Source of the DNA: Caenorhabditis elegans
Lineage: Eukaryota; Nematoda; Chromadorea; Rhabditida; Rhabditidae
Assembly (NCBI RefSeq): GCF_000002985.6
Contig: NC_003280.10
Location: 9,978,501-10,042,500, forward strand
Length of the DNA: 64,000 nucleotides
Direction of reading: 5' to 3'
Positions 49,364-59,617 of this stretch are shown piece after piece; position 1 is the stretch's first letter; the number at the start of each line of letters is the position of its first letter. A program made the position numbers and the translations under genes. The notes under the pieces are model-generated. The model searched no databases. It was not told the origin of the DNA and was given only the letters and a program-made list of their open reading frames with translations.

Positions 49364-51705
49364 TTCGAGCGTAGGTTAGTGTTGTTAGCAGTGAGTAGAA
49401 GATGCGAGATGCCGCGATGGTTAGTTAAAGTGGGAATAAATTATTTTTAATCGAAGTCCTTGTTTTGAAGAGTTGGAAGATCTAATCAAAGTTAACAACC
49501 GAATGGGAGGAGGGGTCATACGAGACTATATGCAAAAGTTCATGACTTTGATTTTTTGATTTAATTTATTTCATCCCTACGATAATCATCCAGAATGTGT
49601 GCCTACCCTTACTTTAGACATCATTAATTTTCAGTTAAATCGGCAAAAAACTGGAAATGGAAGGAAATAATATAGAATTCTCAGTGTTAAAACTCCTGCA
49701 GATATTTCGATCTTTGTTAATTCTATTTTTAAAAATAGTACTACATGAAAATTCTTTGTCCTTCGTACAAATTCACTCCTAAAATCGTTGTTTTTCATGT
49801 GAACATTTTATTCCGGAACACTCGCCCTCATGCACTTGTGCATTGAAATAAACACATAATAGTCAGGCGAAAAATTCAAACAGTACCAATAAACGAGAGG
49901 TGCAGAGTGTCAGAGATGACAACAAAATGTGACAATGAGCTGTTTCAACAATAACAATGACGTGAAAAATTGGAAAGAAAAACTGTGTGTGGTAGATAAA
50001 AGAGGATTATTGACTCTGTTTTTAGAGATCTCGGGGTTTTTCAGTTTTTGAAAATATTTGCTTTTCGTGTACTTTGTTTTGTTTGAGAATATTTATATAG
50101 AGAAGTTCCGTCTACCTTTCATTTTCATTCTATATTCTCCCAATAAATTTTATCAATTTTCTAAAATTATTATCATCTGTCTTTAGAATTTTTACATACT
50201 TTGTAACATCTACTGTATCTCTTCAAGTAACGAAATAAGTGCCAAATTCTTTTTTAGATGATAATTATAGACTAGACTGATTTTGCACAAATCTATTGGA
50301 AAAATGTGGTATACTAATAAAAATCGATTCATAGACTATAATTTTGAAATATAAATTTATTTTTGTAATTCCAAAAGGAACTTTGAGCAGTTTCATTGTG
50401 ATTTCAAACAAGCTACCAATTTTTGCTGGCAGTTGCCAGAAAAAAATTGGAAATTTACGTTTATATTAGTGATGTTGCAATTTTAGAACTGGATTTTCCA
50501 AAGAAATCTGATGAAAACAAGTACTTGAAATATTTCAATTATCTAGATGACATCATTTCTTCCCGAACATCTGACCAAGTGACCTATTCCAGATTCTAAT
50601 CTAAATAACCACATGATAAATCTTCTTAAACAGTTCCAGTGTCCCCCGGAGAGATAAGATGACATCATATTTCCATTGTCTTCTTACATTTAACAGAAAA
50701 CGACTATTTAACTGACAATTCTCAATCTCGTCACAATGCGTTTCTTTGCAACCAAGTCGGGGTCATTTCGTCGCAGTCATTTCACCTATTGATAACAGTA
50801 CGAATAAAATAGAGAGGCGCCATGTGATAGTTTTTCCATTTTCAATGTTTCTCTTCATCTTTTCGTCTTTTATCTCTGACCTGTATGACTTTGTCAGACT
50901 TTTAAAAGTTTTATGTTTGTACCTATTGGGTTTATTTGTTTACTCTCTACTTTCACAGTATAGTTTTCCATTTTTTAATTATGATCTTTCGTTCTTTTTT
51001 TAAAGTTTCTGAATTTTCCGGTTGTAAAGGGGTTTTGTGGATAAGATTTTGAGGGAAAACATGGAAATTTTCTTAAAATTTAATATTAGAAGTTATTGAC
51101 TGCAACAATGCTTAAAATTACTCAAAACGTCCGATTTTTCGATATTTGGAAACTTACCAATAAAATTGACTGAAAGTTTACACAGCTTTGAAAAGTGTTT
51201 CAGTTTTTTTTCCAGCTTTGTACGTTTTTATTCACCTGCCATAATTTTGAAAGTCGATCAAAAAATAGTTGTATGCTTCAATTTCGTTTCCATTGTATTT
51301 GAAACTACCTAAAAAATATATACAGTTGGAAACTTTGTTGGCAATATTGGTAAATATTTACCAAAAACTTTGACTGAAAATTTTGTGAAATCTAAAAGTA
51401 TTTGGAGGGTTTTAATTATGATTTTCAATCATTTTAGACTATTAAAAGTGTATCTAGGAACGATCCTAAGCCTAAGTACGATTAGACTAAAAAGCAGGTC
51501 TATTTTTATGAAGGCGACCTACGTCTACTTTGTGTCCATGGGTGTCGAACTGGGGAACATGGGAATTCACCATTTTGGTTCAATTAATTAACATTTCCTG
51601 TTTTGATAATTATATTTCATCGTTGCAATAAGATTTTCACTATATCAAAGATTTCCTATTAATCCTATTAATTAATTAATTTCTATAAATTTCAGAAATT
51701 AGAAA
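49364..51705. other. Intergenic, divergent promoters of phosphatase and TTC36 genes
   Basis: The PP1-like gene (minus) and TTC36 gene (plus) face away from each other across 2.3 kb. The sequence is AT-rich, with no consistent coding frame or recognisable RNA gene. Confidence 0.6.
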
Positions 51706-52392
51706 ATGTCGACATCACATGATCGTGCAGTTCTAAATCAAATACTGAATCCATTAATGCCTACATCGGATTCTGGAATTGCTGAAATTCATTTAGAATC
51801 AGATAGTTTGGAGCATCCAGGCTATGAGCTCAGTTTGCAGCTCGAGAGAGAAGGTGTCGCGTTGGCAGAAGGTGTACGGTTGGATGAAGCTATTGAGAAG
51901 TTTACAAAGTGAGTTTTCTTTTATTGCTTATCTGATTTGATCGAACGAGCAAATTTTCAGAGCACTCGAAGTTTGCCCGAAAAATCCATCCGCGTACAAC
52001 AACCGAGCACAAGCATACCGACTTCAAAATAAACCAGAAAGTGAGCTCAATGGATAATCTTACGATTTTTCTTATTTCTCAATAATTTCAGAGGCCCTCG
52101 ACGATCTTAACGAAGCTCTATCATTAGCTGGACCAAAAACAAAAACTGCCTGCCAAGCATACGTACAGAGAGCTAGCATCTATAGATTGAGAGGAGATGA
52201 TGATAAAGCTAGAGTTAGTTTCATAAAAAAGGACTCAATTCAAAACTATTTATTCAGACCGATTTCGCATCAGCAGCCGAGTTGGGATCCTCGTTCGCCA
52301 AAATGCAGTTGGTGGCACTGAACCCATATGCTGCAATGTGCAACAAAATGCTTGCAGAGGTTTTTGAAAAAGCCAAAACAGGAGAGGATTAA
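51706..52392 (+). CDS. ttc-36: TTC36 homologue (tetratricopeptide repeat protein), 179 residues
   Basis: Exons 51706-51908, 51961-52040, 52092-52213 and 52258-52392 (540 nt). A TTTCAG 11 nt before the ATG is a likely trans-splice site. The protein has three TPR helical hairpins: [23 protein letters not shown], then [28 protein letters not shown], then [29 protein letters not shown]. It ends [19 protein letters not shown]. This order and the conserved [12 protein letters not shown] end match animal TTC36 (human about 189 residues). TPRs mediate protein contacts, so a scaffolding or chaperone-linked role is likely but is inferred from the family. AATAAA lies at about 52440. The gene ends tail to tail with the MTO1 gene. 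Confidence 0.9.
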
Positions 52393-52403
52393 TCAATTTT
52401 TTG

Positions 52404-52445
52404 TTTTATTAATTTTTTGTTTTTTTAATTCTTCTTAATCAATAA
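52404..52445. terminator. Overlapping 3' ends of TTC36 and MTO1 genes
   Basis: A minus-strand AATAAA (TTTATT on plus near 52406) lies upstream of the plus-strand AATAAA near 52440. The two convergent transcripts should overlap by some tens of bases. Confidence 0.6.
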
Positions 52446-52523
52446 AAATTTCAACAATAACAAAAAAAAACAATCTATTCCAAATGACAACAGATACAAG
52501 ACTAGCGGGCTAAGATTACTAAT

Positions 52524-54708
52524 TTATACAGCGGAACTTCTCACTGGGGCTGGATTCTTCAAATGTCTCATAAGTACAACAATGGCTTCAGGTGTAATTC
52601 CAGATATTCTCGTAGCTGCTGCCAGATTTCTTGGTCGTGCTCTTTCCAACTTCTCGATGCATTCCAAACTCATGCCTCGCATTGTTGAAAAATCAGTGTT
52701 GTCCGGAATTGCCGTAGCCGATTCTCGATCGATTTCTTGTTTCTGAAAAAAATGTTTTGAATTTGAAGCAACTCATAACGATTTTCACAAGCTTTTACCT
52801 TTGCCTTCATCCTCTCATGTTCCATTTGATATCTTCCTTCAATTTTCAGCCTTTCCAGAATATCTTCTCCGATGTTTTTATCTTTCAGACAAAGCTCCAA
52901 GTCACTTTTGTCTAGATCATACCGATGTATCAGATCGAATGCAGATAGAACTTTTCCGTCATTTCTGGATGTCGCAGCCAATTTTGGAATTATTCGTTTC
53001 CATTTCACCATACTCATTTTCATTTCCTCTGTTCGTTGAGTCAGATTATTGAGTTCGCCCTTAGTTTCAGTGAATATCGCCCATCGGTTGTCACTGATCG
53101 CATTGTGACGTCTTCCCAACTCAGTGAGTCGAATATCAGCATTATCGGGTCGTAGATAAAGTCGAAACTCCGCACGAGAAGTTAACATTCGATACGGTTC
53201 GTTGGTTCCGAGGCTTGTTAAATCATCAATCAGAACGCCTGAAATGTTTTTTTTTTTTTTTTTTGAATTTTTTAAAGATTTTTTTTTGAATTTTCTAATA
53301 CCAATATATCCTTCTGTCCTTGACACCTCCATTCCTGGCTCATTTTGAGCTCTTGCGGATGCATTGATTCCAGCAACAACTCCTTGAGCAGCAGCTTCTT
53401 CATATCCAGTTGTACCGTTGATTTGACCAGCCAAAAACATTCCCTCCACCTTCCGTGTCTCCAATGTTCTTTTCAATTGTTTTGGATTCACAAAATCGTA
53501 TTGAACTCCGTATCCTGGTTGAAATATTTCAACATTTTCTAGGCCAGGAATTGCACGAAGAAGCTGGGTTTGAACTTCTGGCTTGAAAGTCAATGACATT
53601 CCTTGAGGATAAATGTGAGGAGAGTCGAGACCTTCGTGTTCCAAGAAGAGACGATGGTGCAGCTTTGGGAACCGTAAGAGTTTGGATTCAAGTGAGGGAC
53701 AGTACCTGAAAATTTAAGAACAATTATTTTTTGAACTTATAAAATTTATTTCACCTCGGCGATGTTGTTTCGGAAGCAACTTGATAATTCTCATGCATAT
53801 TCTCATTTCCAATCCGACAGACTTCGTCATTAGTATGCCCCAGATAAGTTGGCAGTTGATCTTCATAGCTGATCCACACATTTTTTGTTAAAAACGAAAA
53901 TGGAATAGGTGTCCGGTCAGGAGCGACACGTTCAAACTTTGAAAAATTAATGGAATCTTTCATGAGACGAGGTGGAGTTCCGGTACGAAGCCTTCCTAAT
54001 TCGAATCCATGTTTGAGAAAACTTTCTGACAGTCTATCTGAACTTTTCTCTCCTATTCGTCCAGCAGGCCATGTTTTCATTCCTTGGTAAATTTGAGCAC
54101 GAAGAAATGTTCCCGTAGTGATTACAACACACTTTGTTCTGAAAATTTGTAACTTTATAAACTTTTATTTTTAATTTTGGATTAAATTCACCTTATAACT
54201 GTTTCATTCATCATTCGAATTCCTACAATCTTTCCATTTTCGACGAGAAGCTCTGCAACTTCACCTTCCAGTATTTCCAGCCGCTTTGTTGAATTAATTT
54301 CATTTTGCATTTGCGTTTTATACAATTTTCTATCAATTTGAGCACGGAGTCCTAGTACTGCTGGTCCTTGAGCTCGATTCAACGCCTGGTAAGTGATGGC
54401 TGATTTATCACAAATTCTAGCACAAAGTCCATCAAGAGCATCGACCTCTCGAATTAAATGACCTAGAAAAATAATTGTTGAATGATTATTTTTTTTTCAA
54501 TTTTGTAACCTTTTCCGATTCCTCCAAAACTCGGATTGCAGCTCATTTCTCCTATTGTATTTTTATTTTGTGTGACCAAAACAGTATTTGATCCGCAACG
54601 AGCTGCAGCAGCAGCGCTTTCACATCCAGCATGGCCTCCACCAATCACAATCACATCAACATCTGTTTGAAAACATCGTCGCAATAATCGAGTGCTTTTG
54701 CTTAACAT
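52524..54708 (-). CDS. mtcu-2: Mitochondrial tRNA modification protein MTO1 (GidA/MnmG family), 638 residues
   Basis: FAD-dependent partner of GTPBP3/MnmE that installs a carboxymethylaminomethyl-type group on the wobble uridine of mitochondrial tRNAs. Exons: 54708-54510, 54462-54192, 54138-53755, 53705-53302, 53238-52799 and 52742-52524 (1,917 nt). A basic N-terminus ([14 protein letters not shown]) fits a mitochondrial transit peptide. The dinucleotide fold [13 protein letters not shown] follows at once, then the family signatures [10 protein letters not shown] and [16 protein letters not shown]. The helical C-terminal tRNA/MnmE-binding region ends with [19 protein letters not shown]. Length fits the family (yeast and human about 670-700). 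The intron 53239-53301 has a long T run. TTTCAG lies 6 nt before the ATG. The let-268 stop is only 240 nt upstream on the same strand. Confidence 0.94.
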
Positions 54709-54713
54709 TTAAT

Positions 54714-54823
54714 CTGAAATTTAATTTTGTTTCTGGTTTTTCTGAGGTTTCCCGATAGAATTATATTGAGAGATCAACATTCATTTTCGATTAAGAAAAC
54801 ATTGAATGAAAATTATATTTATT
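54714..54823 (-). promoter_or_regulatory. Possible let-268/mtcu-2 operon junction
   Basis: A minus-strand AATAAA (TTTATT on plus at 54818-54823) for let-268 is followed about 100 nt later by TTTCAG at about 54714, directly before the mtcu-2 ATG. That spacing fits a nematode operon with SL2 trans-splicing. Inferred from spacing only. Confidence 0.45.
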
Positions 54824-54947
54824 AAATATAATAAATTAAATACATAAAAAGTAAGGCAAAAATCAACAGCGTCCCGTGAAAAAGGCACAAGAAATATTTA
54901 AAGCACACGAATTTTAAGTTACACATTTAAAGCTTAAAAAAAACAGG

Positions 54948-57900
54948 TTATGGGTTAATAAAGGATACCATGATATATCTGGTACCCTTTGTGGTGGCAA
55001 GACCCTCATGAAGATGTGTCAATCTTCCGGGGAACATCATTGCATAGCCTGGAAATTGTTGTATGGCATGAAAAAACAAAAAACAAATATAAAATGTTTG
55101 TCCGAGAGGACTACACAGGCTAAAGTTAGCAATAGAGCGAGGCTACTCAAACATTTAGACCTCACGAGGGGGTACGTTTTCGTAAGGGGATTTTTTCGTA
55201 AGGAACGCTTTCAGTAGGGCAATGTGCGGCGCGCCTTTTCGCAAGCCCGCCGCACAGTCCTTCGCAATGCGCCGCACGGCTTTTTGCAATGCGCCGCACG
55301 CTTCTTCGTATTTATTTATTTATTTTTCCAACAGGAAATTTCGAACGGAATTCAATTAAAAACGGATTTTTAATGGAAATTAATTAGTTTTATTCGAGCT
55401 AAATACGGATATTTTCAGAATTTTCGATGACAAAAACGGGTTTCAATCGATTTCGAATCGATCAAAATTAATATTAATCGAAAATGAGCGTTTCCTTCCC
55501 GGAAAAAGAAGAACTTGATGCTGAGAGTGATCCAAGCGGAGCCAAACGCTTTTTTAGAGGCAAGTATTGATGTCTAAAGATTAATTGAAGAGTGAAAAGT
55601 ATTTTTCAGCGTTCACAAACAACCCGAGTGAGCAGCAATTTTCCAAGCTGAAGGCAAGTTTCTTTTTGTAGTTTTTTAAATTCTCAAATAGGTATATAAC
55701 ATCGATTTGTTTTGTTTTCCAGAGAATGTATCATCACAACGACTATCAAAACCTGCGAGGAGTGATTCAAAAGACCATTCAACTATCAAAATCATTGATC
55801 CTAGACTTGAAGAGACGATCCGGAAATCGAACAACCGCTGTGCCATTATACAAAAACCCCGATTTCTGTACTTCAGTGTTTTTGAATTATACCGGTTTCA
55901 GTGCTTTTAATGAGAAACTTTTCCCTTTTATGGAAATTCCGAAATGCTATCACTGATCTCTTTGTTTACCTCTGTGCCATTAGATTATAGAAACAATTTT
56001 CCATACTCAGGTTATCCAAATTTCGCCATGATTTTTCTTACTTAATTTAATCGAATTAACTTTTGTTTACAGTTTTATTTTCCATTTCGACTGAATAAAA
56101 AATCACTTCTATCATTTTAATCGTTTGGCTCCGCCTGGATCACTCTCAGCATCAAGTTCTTCTTTTTCCGGGAAGGAAACGCTCATTTTCGATTAATATT
56201 AATTTTGATCGATTCGAAATCGATTGAAACCCGTTTTTGTCATCGAAAATTCTGAAAATATCCGTATTTAGCTCGAATAAAACTAATTAATTTCCATTAA
56301 AAATCCGTTTTTAATTGAATTCCGTTCGAAATTTCCTGTTGGAAAAATAAATAAATAAATACGAAGAAGCGTGCGGCGCATTGCAAAAAGCCGTGCGGCG
56401 CATTGCGAAGGACTGTGCGGCGGGCTTGCGAAAAGGCGCGCCGCACATTGCCCTACTGAAAGCGTTCCTTACGAAAAAATCCCCTTACGAAAACGTACCC
56501 CTCGACCTCACATTTTCGAAGAAGAAAAATCGCGGAAATAGGATTGTGAGACATTATATAGGTTTAAATCGATTTTCAAAGTAAATTTGATGACCATTTT
56601 TCGATAATATTTTTGAGAACATTATTTAGTGGAAGTTTCTAGATTTTTGAAAATCCAGATCTTCGAAAAGCCAGAAAATCTAGAGATCAGTTTTTTTAAA
56701 CGAAATTCAGTGTTCAAAAACTACTCACCAACTTCATCTGCTGGCACCGTGCAATTATATCTGATATATCGTACACCTCCACCTTCATAGTCTCTTCCCT
56801 TCTTGTTCAGTGCAATATCAATACTGAAAGTGCTTGCATCATGATGTGGGCGGAGCGATGGTTGCTCTTCAGGTTTGTAACGAACAACGAACATCATATT
56901 GGACTCAACTGGCTGAAAATTGATTTTAATAAGTTTAAAAACAAGTGTCAAAGATGTACCTGATGATAATATCCTATGAAAGTCTTCTCTTGTACTGGAC
57001 GAACATACGTGTCCATAAAGTACAACCATTGTCTCTCAAAACCAACTTGATTCATATGAATATCTCGAGTTGGTACATTCTCATATCCACCCGCAAGACG
57101 TTTGTCCTAGAATGTTTATATCATAAATACCATTTAAAAAAAACTCCTCACGTTGTTACTTCCATCACTCCATCGTCCAAATCCTTCCATTTCTTCAATA
57201 AGCTCTTCACAGAATCTCTCAGACATCAGTGGGAAATCGTAGACATCTGGACAGGCTTGATCTACTACATGTTCAGGTTCCATGATTTTATGGTAGCCTG
57301 GATGGATGTAACGAGCCTCCCAAAGCTGGAAATTGCAGGTTTAAAGGTTAAATTCCTAGAAGCTCTCACCTCTCGATTCTCAAAAATCTGCCACATTTCG
57401 GGATGCCATTTTCCTTCTGTTACAGTTTCAGCATACTCATCACTAACAATCAAAAAACCATAATATTTTTCATTGTCGATATACAAGAAATGTCCATTGT
57501 CCCTTGCAAACTTGCACATTGACATGTCTGGATCCAAGTTTTTGTTATAACTATATGCGTCTTTCATGGCTTCAAGCTTTTCCTTGTTAAATAGAACAGC
57601 TGATGTGATGAATGGAACCTGAAAATTGAAGAGACTATGATTTTCTAGATGAAGATATATAAGTTGCTCACATTCCAATATCCAACTCTATTTCCTTTGA
57701 CAATTGCCATATAATCTTCACTTCTAGCGTAGTATCCATTTGCAGCAATTGCACCCCAGAAGTTGGTGAAGAGTTTTCCAGGTTGACCAATCATTGGAGC
57801 AATTATTCCACTGAAAATAGGGAATTTAGATAGATGGCAAAGAATTTAGGGAGCTTACACATCGTAGGTCTTGGAGTATTGAATCAGATCCTTGATTACT

Positions 57901-59617
57901 TTGGGTTCGGAGAAATAGGCATCTCCGTCCATGAGGAAGGCGAATTCTACGTTTCGTGCTTTATTCCATTCTCTGAAAATATTTTTGGTTGAATTGAAAA
58001 TTAGATTTTACAATGTTTAAAATGGTATATATAAACAAAATGTGTACTTGGTGAATTTTTTGATTAAAAAATGCCTGCCTGCGTGCCTACCTACTTTTTG
58101 CATGTTGGTAAAATCGTCGATATTCGATGTTTCTATTAAAGTAATTATAGTTTTAAATTAATTTGTAAAAATTAATTAACATGTACTTTATCAGTAAGCA
58201 CACATGCACAAGGCAGGCGTAGGCCGCCTTAAAGTTATGCAAGCGAAATTTGGTAGTTTTACAATAACAGTAAGTAATTACCAGAAAAATGAAACTAACA
58301 CAAATTTTCTACAAAACTTTACATACAAATTATTCATAAAAATGTTGACAAAAACGTTCATTAGGGATTTCAAATTTTTTTTAAAAACGTTCCATATTTT
58401 TAACTATAAACCTTACATTGCTTCATTCCTAGCTTCTCTGTCTCCAATCTCTGTGACTCCATTGATAACCCTCTTTGTATAATATGACTTCCCATGTTTT
58501 TGCAAAAAGTCTTGAATGTTCTTAATTGAAAATGGCTGATTATTGTAGATATACAATGCAATTTTCTCTTTCGGATAGTCAAACTCAGCGATTTTTTGTA
58601 GAACTTCTTCAATGAATGGAATAGGTTTCGAAATGAAAAGGTTCAATGCAATCAGTGGCACTTCTTCAGATTCTTTCACTTCAAGCCCACAAGTTCTACA
58701 TCCGAGTTGTGAATTCCAACGGTTTCCGAGATAATTTCCAAGGTAGTTCAAATGGGATTTGCTAGGACCGTTACCATGAACAATCAATGGTTTGGTGTTA
58801 TAAGCTGCATTATATGCTTCTGGAGTTCCATCTTCTTTGAATTGAAGTTCAACATCTTCAATAACTCCATTCAAGTTTTGGAAGATCTTGGACATTGAAT
58901 CAAGATCCATATTCAATTCTTTTCTCAACTTCTCATCAAGATAAATCATTGTGTAGTACAACTGGTCATCATCCTTATCCTCAACGGACTTCAACTTCAG
59001 AATTTTGTGCATTTCCGGACCGTAACCCATGAAGAGGCCAGAATTCAAGAATCGTTTCCCGAACTCAACAATAGGATATTCTGGTGCCAAACTCTGATCT
59101 GGCCAGCAGAATGGCTCAGCTCCGAATAGAAGACGCTTTTCAGAGTAATGTTCGAAAAACTTCCTGAGGATTGTTGTAGAATCAGCATTGAATACAACAT
59201 CATAAGCATCCACAAACATGATCATTGTATCCGAAGCGTCTTTGTATTTTTCAATCCAATCGGAAAGAATTCGAATTTTTTGGCCTCCACCCTGAAAATA
59301 CGTTTTAATGTATAATATCTTTAGAAGCTAAATTTTCCAACAATTTAGAATTAATTCCCGAAGGCTCAGAAAAATAGTCAAGTTTCAATTATAGTAATCC
59401 AACTAACTTGTTCGATTCTTGTGTCACCACCATTCCACTTCTCGCCCAATCCAAGAACTTCAATATTGATGTCGAATGCTTTTGCAGATTCTAGAAGACG
59501 TTTAAGCCCATCTGTATTTTCAGTTGCAACTGTGACTACAACCAGTTCGGGTAAATCGGTTATTGTGGTTGCCAGGAGAACGGGTATTAGTGGTAGTAGA
59601 AAAGGGAGAACCCTCAT
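54948..59617 (-). CDS. let-268: Procollagen lysyl hydroxylase (PLOD) LET-268, 730 residues
   Basis: Hydroxylates lysines in collagen (and, in this family, adds sugars) in the endoplasmic reticulum, needed for basement-membrane type IV collagen. Exons: 59617-59408, 59291-58417, 57972-57859, 57810-57672, 57618-57370, 57325-57152, 57106-56960, 56912-56729 and 55048-54948 (2,193 nt). A signal peptide ([18 protein letters not shown]) is followed by a glycosyltransferase-like domain with MFVDAYDVV, a middle domain with [11 protein letters not shown], and a C-terminal 2-oxoglutarate/Fe(II) dioxygenase domain. Iron ligands H659, D661 and H711 and the 2-oxoglutarate arginine R721 are in place; the end [15 protein letters not shown] is typical. 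TTTCAGAAA immediately before the ATG looks like an SL1 site. The last intron (55049-56728, 1.7 kb) carries an inserted mobile element. The 730-residue length matches the known worm protein. Confidence 0.97.
55166..56503. mobile_element. 1,338-bp element with ~384-bp terminal inverted repeats
   Basis: The arms 55166-55549 and about 56122-56503 are near-identical inverted repeats starting GAGGGG(G)TACGTTTTCG. The 8 bases GACCTCAC flank both ends (55158-55165 and 56504-56511). Near the tips are repeated GCGCCGCAC/TGCGGCGC motifs, the kind of subterminal repeat that transposases often bind. The 8-bp duplication would suit the hAT group, but the ends do not begin with CAG. The unique centre (about 570 bp) contains most of a spliced open frame. 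The whole element lies in the last intron of let-268. Confidence 0.88.
55484..55956 (+). CDS. Possible gene inside the let-268 intronic element, 117 residues
   Basis: Not a protein I recognise. Three exons join in frame: 55484-55559, 55610-55653 and 55723-55956 (354 nt with stop). Both proposed introns have GC donors (GGCAAGT each time) and normal acceptors (TTTTTCAG and TTTCCAG). GT alternatives close by give a stop for intron 1, while for intron 2 another frame stays open for about 70 codons, so the last exon's frame is not settled. The N-terminus ([20 protein letters not shown]) is acidic, and the last exon is richer in Tyr/Phe/Leu. Exon 1 lies mostly in the left terminal repeat. It is antisense to let-268 and could be a captured host gene fragment, an element-encoded protein or a relic. 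Confidence 0.4.

Noticed and set aside
58060..58240. GCCTGCCTGCGTGCCTACC motif in a let-268 intron
   Set aside because: It matches the widespread short GCCTGCCTAC-type repeat of these genomes; nothing specific to this gene is evident.
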